Assembly (NCBI GenBank): GCA_016280845.1
Contig: JAEEHO010000041.1
Location: 1-38,013 of the forward strand
Length of the DNA stretch: 38,013 bases
Reading direction: 5' to 3'
Source of the DNA: Paludibacteraceae bacterium
GTDB lineage: Bacteria > Bacteroidota > Bacteroidia > Bacteroidales > Paludibacteraceae
In this document: positions 23,267 through 30,415 of the stretch, piece after piece
How the letters are laid out: each line of letters begins with the position of its first letter
Numbering within the stretch: position 1 is the first letter of the stretch
Notes under the pieces: model-generated
What the model saw: the letters and a program-made list of their open reading frames with translations, nothing else
Database searches by the model: none
Told to the model about the DNA's origin: nothing
Program-made: the position numbers and the translations under genes

Positions 23267-24270
23267 TCGTCGTCACCAAAGAATCCGGCGGAAAAATCAG
23301 CCTCAGATTCCCCCTCCTGCGCCGCCTGTGCTTCCGTGTCATCCGACTTGCGACCGCGCGCCCTCTTCACAGGCTTATCATTCTGAGGCGCTGCGGGCGC
23401 GTTATCGGTCTCCTGCGCCGCGTCCGTAATGTCGGTAGCGGTCGATTCGATGACCTCGCCAGTATCGTCGTCGACATTGAGATTGAGGTCAGGGATGATG
23501 CCGTCCTCGGACGCGCTGTCGTAGGCAAGCGCATCCTTGAGCGCCGCGCTATTGGCGAGACGGACGTATCCGGAATTGAGCAGGCGGCGGATGACGGTCT
23601 TCTTCGCCATGATCTCAAAGCTTCCGTACCACGGCGAAGATGCCTTGACCTTGTCCGCTTCCTGCGGCGTGTATTCGCCACGTTCGAGCTTCATGTACTT
23701 CTCATAGTCAAAGCTCTTGCTGTAGCGGCGAGCGTGGTCAATAATATCCGTGACGCTCATGTACTCGTAGCGAAAACGACCGGAGACGGTCTCGCAGTAG
23801 GCGTAGTATCCGATAATCGGATGCCCCTCCGCCTCCTCGTCGGTTTCATACTTCGAGAAGTCAAACTTCATGCGCTTCGTGCGGCTGTCGCGACCAACGT
23901 ACTCGCCTTCGCGAACTTCGATGCAGTCCATGTCAGCCACATCGCCGGTAGCAAGCGCCAGTGCGATGAGTCCCTTGTACGAAACGACGTACGCGCAAGT
24001 GTCGGCAAACGGGACAAGGTGATACTCGCGCCCGATGGTAAGCCCCTGACCCTCGCCGCGAAGCGCGGCCGCCACGACGGAAGCGGGGTTGCACTTTTGG
24101 AGCTGCTGATTTGCCGCCACGGACGAGATCAGCGCTCCGGTAAACCTCGCCGCGCTTGCGGCATCTGGGACGGACTTCTTGATGAGATTCTGCAGTGCCG
24201 CTCCGGTAATAGCCTGAGAGAACGTCTGCTTTTGAGTGGTATTCTTAACCAAAGAATTCTGAGCTTTCAA
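23263..24270 (-). CDS. recT: RecT-family single-strand annealing protein
   Basis: A protein of about 335 residues. A TTG at 24270 is favoured because GGAGG lies 8 nt upstream; the upstream ATGs sit on top of that site. Core motifs are typical of RecT: LIKKSVPDAASAARFTGALISSV, NPASVVAAALRGEGQGLTIGREYHLVPFADTCAYVVSYKGLIALA, and WYGSFEIMAKKTVIRRLL. The C-terminus is disordered and acidic. It works with the YqaJ exonuclease (26415-27059) and SSB in recombination and replication of phage DNA. Confidence 0.92.
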   Translation of the reverse strand: MKAQNSLVKNTTQKQTFSQAITGAALQNLIKKSVPDAASAARFTGALISSVAANQQLQKCNPASVVAAALRGEGQGLTIGREYHLVPFADTCAYVVSYKGLIALALATGDVADMDCIEVREGEYVGRDSRTKRMKFDFSKYETDEEAEGHPIIGYYAYCETVSGRFRYEYMSVTDIIDHARRYSKSFDYEKYMKLERGEYTPQEADKVKASSPWYGSFEIMAKKTVIRRLLNSGYVRLANSAALKDALAYDSASEDGIIPDLNLNVDDDTGEVIESTATDITDAAQETDNAPAAPQNDKPVKRARGRKSDDTEAQAAQEGESEADFSAGFFGDDE

Positions 24271-24287
24271 TGTTTTATCCTCCTTCA

Positions 24288-24596
24288 TCAATCTGCTTCG
24301 ATTTTACTAGGTGTGGAAATCTCTTTTTCCACGGTTTCATACTCGTGACCGTAACCGTCTACAGTCTCAAAAAGTGCAAGCTGCTCGTCAAGTACGAACT
24401 TCTTGCTCGGTCTGCCAGCGCCTGCAGGCGTACCACCGTCAATGCAGTTGTAACACTCCGGTGCTTTGCAATTCATGCATTTGGAAAGTTCCGCGCTTGT
24501 CACAACCGGAAGCCCAGCCCGCCGCCACTCCTCTGCAACGGCATCAAGGCTGTTCCACGGAAGCGTCGCGCCGCTTGCCATTTGCTCCAATGTCAT
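24288..24596 (-). CDS. Zinc-knuckle phage protein
   Basis: A 102-residue protein. MTLEQMASGATLPWNSLDAVAEEWRRAGLPVVT precedes CMNCKAPECYNC, a compact CxxC-x4-CxxC metal site, then GRPSKKF and an acidic tail. It resembles small phage proteins often found beside recT and DUF1064 genes. It is probably DNA-binding or regulatory. No named family is claimed. Confidence 0.65.
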   Translation of the reverse strand: MTLEQMASGATLPWNSLDAVAEEWRRAGLPVVTSAELSKCMNCKAPECYNCIDGGTPAGAGRPSKKFVLDEQLALFETVDGYGHEYETVEKEISTPSKIEAD

Positions 24597-24599
24597 TGC

Positions 24600-25049
24600 C
24601 TACACCTCCGTGATGGTAATGTGATGAATCCACAACACGAGCTTACGTTTGATGATGTAATCCTTTGTGCGGATTCCCTTTGTGTCTTCGACAACTGTCT
24701 TCCCGTTGCGTTCATAAACGAAGTCTGCAATGTAGCTGCATGGTTTCTCCGTTTTACCGTCCGACCTCTTCTGCTTTGGGATCAATTCAAATGGGACTTG
24801 AACCCGCAGATTGGATATCTCTCCGGCGCGCTCTAGAAGGCAGAGACTCTGGTAACGGTCGAACTCTTTCACACTGTCAAAAGTGTGCGGCGTTCCGTCA
24901 GCAAGGCATCCCTGTACTTTTTTCGCCTTGTACTTTGACGGCTTCATTTCTGACTCAATGGTTTTCTTTCGTTGAGAATCTTCTGCGGCAAACTTGGCAA
25001 GTACTTGCGCCCGCGCTTTGGGGGACAAGTCGGACAGAGAGATGCCCAT
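24600..25049 (-). CDS. DUF1064 nuclease-like protein
   Basis: A 149-residue protein. KYKAKKVQGCLADGTPHTFDSVKEFDRYQSLCLLERAGEI, then LIPKQKRSDGKTEKPCSYIADFVYE and VVEDTKGIRTKDYIIKRKL follow DUF1064 closely. The E, D and E-x-K pattern (KEFDRY, YIADF, VVEDTKG) matches a PD-(D/E)XK-like nuclease core, so a resolvase or endonuclease role in recombination is likely. It lies between recT and the DUF1351 gene. Confidence 0.85.
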   Translation of the reverse strand: MGISLSDLSPKARAQVLAKFAAEDSQRKKTIESEMKPSKYKAKKVQGCLADGTPHTFDSVKEFDRYQSLCLLERAGEISNLRVQVPFELIPKQKRSDGKTEKPCSYIADFVYERNGKTVVEDTKGIRTKDYIIKRKLVLWIHHITITEV

Positions 25050-25050
25050 T

Positions 25051-25917
25051 TCACGGTCTCCCGTACTTTATGCCGTTTGCGCGCAAAAAGCCTTTCAGAC
25101 TCATAAGCTGACGCTCGGTAGCCCAGACCTTGAAAACGACTTCTTGAGCCTCTTCCTGTTCGGACTGCGCCGATGGCACATAGACCGTTTCGCTGCGCTC
25201 TGCGTCCTTCCTGTTTTGCTCCTGCCCTTCTTCAATTTGAGCAAGCCGCTTCTGTTCAAGCTCTGCCTTTCGCTTTTCCTCGCGTTCCCGCGCTTCTTTG
25301 AGCTGATTTTGCTTCACGACCACTTTGCCAAGGTCGCGGGTCTGCTTGTAAATGTCGAGCAGATACGGAACGTCCTGCGCGTCCATCGTGCGGATGACAG
25401 CGATGTCCGCCCGCGCCCTGTCAAGCGCTGCGTCGATTTCCTCCTTGGCCCCGTCCTCGCTGTACCCCTTGTTGCCCCACTTCGGATTGAAAAGTGCGCT
25501 CCACGGGATGTATTCTTTCTCTTCCGCGAAAGGTGAAGCGTCGTAGTGAGCACGGATGCGCTCAATCTTCGCTCCGGCTTCAGCGTCCTCAAAAGCCTTT
25601 ACTTGCCTGTCAAGATTGCTTGCGCCGTCATCGCAGATGGCAATCAGTTCGCGGCACTTGTCCTCAAAGGCTTTCAGAGGTTCGGAATAGGCGCGCTTCA
25701 CGGTGCGCCTCATCTCGTCGATCCCGCCAGCGACCTTGCGGATGCGGGCGCGGTCATTCTTCGCCGCCGCAATACCGTCCTCAGTCACAATCATTGACTG
25801 ATACGGTTTCATCATCTCCGTAAGCGCCGCCTTGCACTCGTCAAAGTTTGCTTCGATTACGGTGTTCTGAATGACCGCCAAAGCGTCTTGCTTTACTTCA
25901 AAAGCAACATCAGCCAT
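25051..25917 (-). CDS. DUF1351 protein
   Basis: A 288-residue, mostly helical protein. Sequence such as FDECKAALTEMMKPYQSMIVTEDGIAAAKNDRARIRKV and AYSEPLKAFEDKCRELIAICDDG is typical of the DUF1351 family encoded beside recT in Firmicutes phages. A long coiled coil (QLKEAREREEKRKAELEQKRLAQIEEG) precedes a C-terminal domain (FKVWATERQLMSLKGFLRANGIKY). It is probably an accessory recombination or replication protein. The biochemical role is not known. Confidence 0.8.
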   Translation of the reverse strand: MADVAFEVKQDALAVIQNTVIEANFDECKAALTEMMKPYQSMIVTEDGIAAAKNDRARIRKVAGGIDEMRRTVKRAYSEPLKAFEDKCRELIAICDDGASNLDRQVKAFEDAEAGAKIERIRAHYDASPFAEEKEYIPWSALFNPKWGNKGYSEDGAKEEIDAALDRARADIAVIRTMDAQDVPYLLDIYKQTRDLGKVVVKQNQLKEAREREEKRKAELEQKRLAQIEEGQEQNRKDAERSETVYVPSAQSEQEEAQEVVFKVWATERQLMSLKGFLRANGIKYGRP

Positions 25918-26166
25918 TTATTTGTCCTCCTCGTCCAGACTGTATTTTGCGAAAACGACTTGCCTGCCGTATCGGTTAGTGCGCTTAATCATCTCGGACT
26001 TGATCTTGTACCCACGCTTATGGCGCAAGTCCCAAATTCGCGCGCCGAGTCGGTAGCATCCTATTTCGTTCATTGCCTCTGCAGGAGTAATGGAACCGAA
26101 ATCTTTCATGTATTGCAGAATCATTTCTTCCTGCGGCATCGTGTTCTCGTCACACAAAGTCCCCAT
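25918..26166 (-). CDS. Winged-helix DNA-binding protein
   Basis: An 82-residue protein. The ATG at 26166 has GGAGGAGG upstream; the longer frame lies inside the preceding gene. ILQYMKDFGSITPAEAMNEIGCYRLGARIWDLRHKRGYKI is a helix-turn-helix of the small wHTH type widespread in recombination operons of Gram-positive phages. A role in regulating the early operon is possible, or in assisting replication. Confidence 0.75.
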   Translation of the reverse strand: MGTLCDENTMPQEEMILQYMKDFGSITPAEAMNEIGCYRLGARIWDLRHKRGYKIKSEMIKRTNRYGRQVVFAKYSLDEEDK

Positions 26167-26398
26167 CGTGAACCTCCTCCTGCCAGTACTTTTCGATGGC
26201 AGAGCACGCAAACGTCGGCTCTGGCAAATCGACGGCAACGACCATCGCCCGTTTGTCCTCTGTAGCGCCGGTTCCGCGGTTCTTTACGGGGGCTGCGACA
26301 ACCTCTCCGCCAGACAAAGACATATCCGTGCGGTAGGTATACATTGCTCCGGCAAAGCCATTCACAGATTCTTTGAAGTACTTAACGCCAACAAACAT
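26150..26398 (-). CDS. Small phage protein, beta-rich
   Basis: An 82-residue protein with GGAGGGA upstream of the ATG. The pattern FVGVKYFKESVNGFAGAMYTYRTDMSLSGGEVVAAPV...RAMVVAVDLPE suggests a small beta barrel (KOW- or OB-like) seen in phage early operons. It overlaps the next gene by 17 nt. Function unknown. Confidence 0.65.
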   Translation of the reverse strand: MFVGVKYFKESVNGFAGAMYTYRTDMSLSGGEVVAAPVKNRGTGATEDKRAMVVAVDLPEPTFACSAIEKYWQEEVHDGDFV

Positions 26399-26414
26399 TT
26401 GCTTATCCCTCCTT

Positions 26415-27059
26415 TCACATCGTCAGCGGCATCGGAGGCAGTGTGCCGCCAGTAACGTGCCGCCAAAATTCTGTCTCTTTCTCAAAGAGCCATTCCAAGT
26501 CCTGCTCCACATCGGAGCGATGAATCTCATACTCGCGGAGCGTGATATCTCCGGTCATGCTGTAGAGCGCCGCAAAGAGATAGACAAAGTCGTAGCCAGT
26601 TGCGAGTAGCTGATGCAAAACTTGAATGTAGTAGTTCTGCGGCATCTGCCCGTTCGACCACTTCTCCCATCCAGCTTTTCCGTTCGGAGTCGCTGTTTTG
26701 ATCTCAAGGATTCCACGCTTTCCGCCTGCGTCAACGAGTTCTCCGTCAAGCGTTGCCGTCATCCACGGGCGCTCTTTCTGAAACAGAATGTCAAAAGCGT
26801 GATACTCAATCTCAAGCTCAGGATGGAGTGCCTTAAAAAACTCGCGGATAGCAGGCTCCATTCGTACTCCCTGTTGCACCGCGGCGTTGTCGGAAAGGTC
26901 TCTCGGCACGTCCTGCCCAGTCTTCAGCCGCCAAAGTTCCATCGGTGTCTGCCACGGCGACATACCGATGGCTGCCGCCGCCTCGCTTGCTCCAATCCCG
27001 TTCTGGCGACCGGAAAGCCAATCCTCGCGATTGAGAAATTCTTTGCGCTCTAAACTCAT
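26415..27059 (-). CDS. YqaJ-family recombination exonuclease
   Basis: A 214-residue protein. ATG at 27059, GGGGAGGA upstream, overlapping the previous TGA. NGIGASEAAAAIGMSPWQTPMELW is the N-terminal YqaJ signature, and TATLDGELVDAGGKRGILEIKTA supplies the catalytic Asp and ExK of the lambda-exonuclease type PD-(D/E)XK fold. It resects double-stranded ends to give the single strands used by RecT. It is transcribed upstream of recT in the same operon. Confidence 0.9.
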   Translation of the reverse strand: MSLERKEFLNREDWLSGRQNGIGASEAAAAIGMSPWQTPMELWRLKTGQDVPRDLSDNAAVQQGVRMEPAIREFFKALHPELEIEYHAFDILFQKERPWMTATLDGELVDAGGKRGILEIKTATPNGKAGWEKWSNGQMPQNYYIQVLHQLLATGYDFVYLFAALYSMTGDITLREYEIHRSDVEQDLEWLFEKETEFWRHVTGGTLPPMPLTM

Positions 27060-27259
27060 ATGTCCTCCCCTAACCATTGCAGGAAAGCCTTGCGCGGTAT
27101 CCTCGTCCGCGTCCCCATGACCGACACATGGAATCCGAGCTTTTCTGGATAGCGCTGCGCAGCAATGCGAATCGCGTGCGCATCGCATCCGATGACCTCG
27201 GCAACGTCGGCAGGAAGTAGAAACGGACGGTCGCAGGACTTGATTTCAGAAAGTGTCAT
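27056..27259 (-). CDS. Small HTH (excisionase-like) protein
   Basis: A 67-residue basic protein. RPFLLPADVAEVIGCDAHAIRIAAQRYPEKLGFHVSVMGTRTRIPRKAFLQWLG matches the winged HTH layout of MerR-like and excisionase-like phage proteins (helix-turn-helix, then a strand ending in a Trp-containing helix). It could be the directionality factor for the integrase or an early regulator. It overlaps the exonuclease gene by 4 nt. Confidence 0.65.
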   Translation of the reverse strand: MTLSEIKSCDRPFLLPADVAEVIGCDAHAIRIAAQRYPEKLGFHVSVMGTRTRIPRKAFLQWLGEDI

Positions 27260-27497
27260 TGGACTGTCCCCTGAGTACCATTTGGATTTCGCGAAGCCGG
27301 TCGAGCGTCACGCCCTGCTCGATAAGACGGGTTCCCTCGCGTTCCATGCGCCTGTACTCCAAAAGCTCGTGGTCAATCGCGTCGGAAACGGAGGTCATCA
27401 GCTTCGCCGTCTTAACCTCGTCGCACTTCCGAAGCCGCTCCAGTTCAGCGAGCTTGTCAGCAAGCTCCGCACCGCACTTTTCACAGAGATGAATCAT
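27246..27497 (-). CDS. Small helical hypothetical protein with N-terminal CxxC
   Basis: An 83-residue protein: MIHLCEKCGAELADKLAELERLRKC then helices (LMTSVSDAIDHELLEYRRM, TRLIEQGVTLDRLREIQMVLRG). The N-terminal CEKC could be half of a zinc site. It overlaps both neighbours in the early operon. No function is recognised. Confidence 0.6.
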   Translation of the reverse strand: MIHLCEKCGAELADKLAELERLRKCDEVKTAKLMTSVSDAIDHELLEYRRMEREGTRLIEQGVTLDRLREIQMVLRGQSNDTF

Positions 27498-27742
27498 TTC
27501 ACCGCTCCTTTCACCATAAAGACCCGCCCGCCATGATTGATAACATCAATGTCGACATTGATCCGCTTGATGGTCTGCCTGTACGAACTAGCCGCGCTAC
27601 CGGCGTTTTTGTACCTCTTGGTGTCTACCTCGCAGAACTTGTCTTCCATCTGCTCGAATTCGTCGATATCGCGCAGAACGCTAGTGTATGACGCCTTGTG
27701 TGCTGCACGCTCAAATTCCTCCGGAGTAATTTTCCTAATCAT
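27494..27742 (-). CDS. Small early-operon hypothetical protein
   Basis: An 82-residue protein (MIRKITPEEFERAAHKASYTSVL...VMVKGAVK-like end) with GAGGG 8 nt before the ATG at 27742. The same frame is open further upstream to an ATG at 27862 that overlaps the stop of the HTH gene as TAATG and also has AAGGAGGG in front. The upstream 40 codons look non-protein-like and coincide with a hairpin, so I prefer the shorter form. Helical and basic; function unknown. Confidence 0.55.
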   Translation of the reverse strand: MIRKITPEEFERAAHKASYTSVLRDIDEFEQMEDKFCEVDTKRYKNAGSAASSYRQTIKRINVDIDVINHGGRVFMVKGAVK

Positions 27743-27765
27743 TGTTTGTACCCTCACATTTCTTG

Positions 27766-27794
27766 TTGAATATTGACGCTTCATCTGGTATAAT
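27766..27794 (+). promoter_or_regulatory. Candidate plus-strand promoter of a small antisense RNA
   Basis: TTGAAT (27766-27771), a 17-nt spacer ending in TGG, and a perfect TATAAT (27789-27794) form an extended -10 promoter pointing right, against the early operon. No plus-strand gene follows; a terminator lies about 35-60 nt downstream. Confidence 0.55.
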
Positions 27795-27800
27795 GCGAGG

Positions 27801-27858
27801 GAAGTGTGATGCACTTGTCTCCACGCGCCCGTTCGGAGTACCAGTCCGAGCGGGTTTT
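27801..27858 (+). ncRNA. Candidate ~58-nt antisense small RNA in the immunity region
   Basis: From the predicted start near 27801, the plus-strand RNA would fold an AAGTG/CACTT stem-loop, then a 10-bp stem (27828-27837 with 27845-27854, one G-U pair, 7-nt loop) followed by TTTT, a terminator. It lies exactly between the Cro-like HTH gene and the next early gene, so it would pair with the leftward early mRNA leader. It could act like antisense regulators of phage early operons. Transcription is not shown by the sequence. Confidence 0.45.
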
Positions 27859-27861
27859 CCA

Positions 27862-28065
27862 TTATTCGGCTTCCCTCCTTGTGATGATTCGCGCGATTGC
27901 CTCCCGCATCCTGTGTTCGATGTCCGGCGAATATCGCTTCTCATTCAGAACTGAACTGACCCAGTTGTGCGTCAGTCCCATCTCCGCCGCCAGTTCACGC
28001 TGAGAAATGCCGTTCACATGAAGCATCGCAACGATATCACCAGTCCACTTTGCCTTTTTGCTCAA
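27862..28065 (-). CDS. Cro-like helix-turn-helix regulator
   Basis: A 67-residue protein. The TTG at 28065 is chosen because AGGGGGTGA lies 8 nt upstream; the GTG at 28077 falls inside that site. WTGDIVAMLHVNGISQRELAAEMGLTHNWVSSVLNEKRYSPDIEHRMREAI is a classic XRE HTH. It is the first gene of the leftward early operon, divergently placed from the plus-strand repressor, so it is the Cro or cox counterpart in the lysis-lysogeny switch. Confidence 0.8.
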   Translation of the reverse strand: MSKKAKWTGDIVAMLHVNGISQRELAAEMGLTHNWVSSVLNEKRYSPDIEHRMREAIARIITRREAE

Positions 28066-28105
28066 AACTTGTGTCACCCCCTTGCAAAAGCACTATATGT
28101 TGTTG

Positions 28106-28134
28106 TTGAAATTGTTAAACTTGTGTGCTATTAT
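28106..28134 (+). promoter_or_regulatory. Repressor promoter (rightward)
   Basis: TTGAAA (28106-28111), 17-nt spacer ending TGC, TATTAT (28129-28134): an extended -10 promoter pointing at the repressor gene (28311) with a leader of about 170 nt. Each hexamer differs from consensus at one base. Confidence 0.7.
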
Positions 28135-28221
28135 TTTAGTGCAGATATTAACAGCGATTACCGCAGAATTACCAATGTTCTGTGGCTTGATAATTGCGGT
28201 CACAAATTTAACCACGAGAAG

Positions 28222-28250
28222 ACTATAGCAGTTAGACTTGTTTTCGTCAA
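28222..28250 (-). promoter_or_regulatory. Early leftward promoter
   Basis: On the minus strand TTGACG (28250-28245), 17-nt spacer ending TGC, TATAGT (28227-28222): one mismatch in each hexamer plus an extended -10. It faces the rightward repressor promoter, so the first about 75 nt of the two transcripts are complementary. It should drive the Cro-like gene and the early operon. Confidence 0.75.
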
Positions 28251-28256
28251 GTAATA

Positions 28257-28283
28257 TTTGTTACTTTTGTTATCTTTGTTACT
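28257..28283. promoter_or_regulatory. Three tandem 9-bp iterons (operator)
   Basis: TTTGTTACT, TTTGTTATC, TTTGTTACT lie head-to-tail without gaps, immediately upstream of the early leftward -35 and between it and the repressor start. Nine-bp spacing is close to one helical turn. They are likely binding sites for the repressor, the Cro-like protein or an activator. Confidence 0.6.
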
Positions 28284-28310
28284 TTTCAACAATGAAAGGG
28301 GTTGTGCTTT

Positions 28311-28841
28311 GTGTTTTATGACAGGCTTCTCCAGATTTGCGTTTACCACAACATGTCTCCAACGGCAGCGGCGCAAGGGGTAGGGATGACAGGTGCTCAC
28401 GTTAACCGGTGGAAGACTGGATCGACGCCGAACGATTTGACCGTCGCAAAGTTTTCCTCATTCTTCGGGATTCCGAGCAGATACTTTGTCGGTGACGATG
28501 ACGAGGCGTACTATTACTGGACTGAGTACCAGTTGAAAGATGCGGAGCGCAAGTACGATGAGTCAAAGGACGACAGAAAGCGCTCTGAACTTGCTACGTC
28601 CATTGATGTACTGCGGGAATCTTTATATGACCAAAGAATTGCGAGTAAGCTTGGCGCTCTGGAGAAAAAAAGAAAGCCCGCTGATGACGGCGAGCTTGAA
28701 GAATCGCTTGAAATATTACGATCACGTCCGGAAACACGCGCTTTGTTACACGCGAGCAAAGGAATGACGACGGAGCAAGTTGAAAAAATGGCACAGTTTA
28801 TGGAAACCATGAGGGGCGGTGGAAATGGACAATCCAATTGA
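28311..28841 (+). CDS. CI-like phage repressor (XRE HTH)
   Basis: A 176-residue protein. GTG at 28311 chosen because GAAAGGGG lies 9 nt upstream; the TTG at 28302 is too close. LLQICVYHNMSPTAAAQGVGMTGAHVNRWKTGSTPNDLTVAKFSSFFGIPSRYFVGD is an XRE HTH. The long C-terminal half is helical and charged, without a recognisable LexA-type S24 protease, so inactivation may use the ImmA-like protein encoded next rather than RecA self-cleavage. Confidence 0.82.
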   Translation: MFYDRLLQICVYHNMSPTAAAQGVGMTGAHVNRWKTGSTPNDLTVAKFSSFFGIPSRYFVGDDDEAYYYWTEYQLKDAERKYDESKDDRKRSELATSIDVLRESLYDQRIASKLGALEKKRKPADDGELEESLEILRSRPETRALLHASKGMTTEQVEKMAQFMETMRGGGNGQSN

Positions 28842-29055
28842 AGGCGTTGATTACTTTGTGCATATTGTCCCGTTTCCGGTCGATGCTGGCTGTGACGGAG
28901 CTGTTACGCCAAATCCTGATGGGACGTACTCGGTATATCTGGATGCCAGGACGACGTTTGAGCGCCGCAGACGCGCCGTTAGGCACGAAATAGACCACAT
29001 TGCCTGTGATGATTTCTATAACGATCGGTGTATCAAAGACGTAGAGGGCTTTTGA
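28825..29055 (+). CDS. Short ImmA/IrrE-like metallopeptidase
   Basis: A 76-residue protein overlapping the repressor gene by 17 nt. RRRRAVRHEIDHIACDDFY contains the zinc-binding HExxH of ImmA/IrrE peptidases, which in ICEBs1 and related elements cleave the neighbouring repressor. ATG at 28825 has GAGGGG upstream. At 76 residues it is minimal: HEIDH and a downstream acidic cluster are present, but there is little substrate domain. The pairing with a repressor lacking an S24 domain supports an ImmR/ImmA-like induction circuit. Confidence 0.75.
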   Translation: MDNPIEGVDYFVHIVPFPVDAGCDGAVTPNPDGTYSVYLDARTTFERRRRAVRHEIDHIACDDFYNDRCIKDVEGF

Positions 29056-29056
29056 C

Positions 29057-30151
29057 ATGATTTGCCGAAAATGCAAAGAGACTGTTCCTGACGGAATGTA
29101 CTGTTCCGCCTGCGGTGCAAAACAGGACATTGCCCATCGTACGAAGCGCGGGAATGGAACCGGTTCTGTTTTCAGGCGCGGGAAATTCTGGTATGCTCAA
29201 ATAACGCTGTATTCTTTTGAAAAAGATGGTAAAACGCGGCAGAAACGCAAAACCAAGGGCGGATTTGCCGCGAAGAAAGACGCTTTGGAATATTTGTCAA
29301 CGCTGAAGAGCGCAGAAGCAAGAACTTCGCCGACGCTTTTGAAGCTGTATGAATCCTTTGAGGCGCATGACTTGCCAAAGCTCTCAGCCAGTAAGCAGAT
29401 TGCATACAAGAAAGCCCGTGAGCGTGCTGACGCGATTATTGGTAAGCGGATCGACGAACTGACCGTTGAGCAGATGCAGACGGTGGTTGACGCTGCCGGC
29501 AGTCACTACAAGGCAAGGGACATCAAGAATCTCTTGTCCAAGCTATATCAGCTTGCCATGCCGGAGCAGTATGTCTCTCAAAACCTTGCAAAGTTTGTTT
29601 CCTTGCCAGAGCTGGAAGAAAAAGAGCCTGTCCCGTTTACGCAAGATGAGGTCGACAAGCTTTGGGAAGCCTTTGCAGATGGCGAAACATTTGTCGGGTA
29701 TCTCTTGCTGATGATTTACTCCGGTATGATGCCAGGAGAGTTGTTCGCTTGCAAAAAGTCGATGATTGACCTAGACCGTTGCGAGATATACGGATGCGGT
29801 AAGAAGACCAAGACGCGCAAGACCAATGCTATTGTGTTCGCGGATTGCGTCAGCCCAGTAGTATCCGAACTGATGGACTGGCAGCGCGGTGATAAACTCG
29901 TCAACGTACACGAAACGGTATGGTATAACCGGTATCACGAAACATTGCAGCGCCTCGGAATCCGCGACCTCCCCCCATACTCCTGTCGACACACGACCGG
30001 CACGGAGGCCGCGCGTCAGAATCTCAATGCCGCCATCGTCCAGAAAATCATGCGCCACGCCAAAATAACGACCTCGCAACGCTACATCCACTTGGGGACG
30101 GAAGACACTCACAGCGGGATCAATACCATCACGCACAAGAAAATGGCATAA
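29057..30151 (+). CDS. int: Tyrosine integrase with N-terminal zinc ribbon
   Basis: A 364-residue site-specific recombinase. Residues 1-22 (MICRKCKETVPDGMYCSACG) are a CxxC/CxxC zinc ribbon. Residues 30-70 are an AP2-like arm-binding domain (RGNGTGSVFRRGKFWYAQITL). Residues about 90-180 form a SAM-like core-binding domain. The catalytic domain has a Lys-rich strand (GCGKKTKTRK), YSCRHT (R about 311), IMRHA (H 334) and RYIH (Y 343). The usual first Arg is Met 225 (SGMMPGELF). Followed by a terminator and attP. Confidence 0.92.
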   Translation: MICRKCKETVPDGMYCSACGAKQDIAHRTKRGNGTGSVFRRGKFWYAQITLYSFEKDGKTRQKRKTKGGFAAKKDALEYLSTLKSAEARTSPTLLKLYESFEAHDLPKLSASKQIAYKKARERADAIIGKRIDELTVEQMQTVVDAAGSHYKARDIKNLLSKLYQLAMPEQYVSQNLAKFVSLPELEEKEPVPFTQDEVDKLWEAFADGETFVGYLLLMIYSGMMPGELFACKKSMIDLDRCEIYGCGKKTKTRKTNAIVFADCVSPVVSELMDWQRGDKLVNVHETVWYNRYHETLQRLGIRDLPPYSCRHTTGTEAARQNLNAAIVQKIMRHAKITTSQRYIHLGTEDTHSGINTITHKKMA

Positions 30152-30157
30152 AAAAAC

Positions 30158-30187
30158 GGGGCGCTCCGAATCTGAGCGTCCCTTTTT
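30158..30187 (+). terminator. Terminator of the repressor-integrase operon
   Basis: GGGGCGCTC / GAGCGTCCC forms a 9-bp stem (one G-T pair) with a 7-nt loop and is followed by TTTTT. It begins 6 nt after the integrase stop. Confidence 0.85.
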
Positions 30188-30308
30188 GTCTGGATAAGTG
30201 TTAGCTACCGTGTTAGCTACCCAACACTATTTTTCAATATTTGCCGCCCCATGCGGCACTTTTTTGCGGAAACGGCACAATGGATTTTGCAACACAAACG
30301 GCAGAAAA

Positions 30309-30348
30309 AATAAGAAAAACCACCCGTTTCCAAGTGGTTTTTCTTATT
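30309..30348. terminator. Bidirectional terminator next to the att core
   Basis: A perfect 15-bp stem (AATAAGAAAAACCAC / GTGGTTTTTCTTATT) with a 10-nt loop lies directly after the CCA of the tRNA-Ser fragment. T-runs are within the arms on both strands. It may be the tRNA's own terminator carried along in attP. Confidence 0.8.
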
Positions 30349-30415
30349 TGGCGCGGAAGAGAGGATTTGAACCTCCGCGGCGCTTTTTACACGCCCTACT
30401 CCCTTAGCAGGGGAT
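30349..30415 (-). tRNA. Partial tRNA-Ser (GCT), 3' part only, att core
   Basis: On the minus strand: anticodon stem with loop CTGCTAA (anticodon GCT), long variable arm (class II, as in Ser), T-arm GGAGG-TTCAAAT-CCTCT, acceptor 3' strand CTTCCGC, discriminator G and encoded CCA. The D-arm and 5' acceptor strand are missing. It is not a functional tRNA, but integration at the host gene would restore a complete one. Confidence 0.85.

Noticed and set aside
27735..27944. Minus-strand 69-codon frame between the HTH gene and the next gene
   Set aside because: Low-complexity, overlaps the HTH gene in another frame and coincides with the hairpin and small-RNA candidate.
28257..28283. CRISPR-like short repeats
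   Set aside because: Only three gapless 9-bp units with no spacers; they fit operator iterons.
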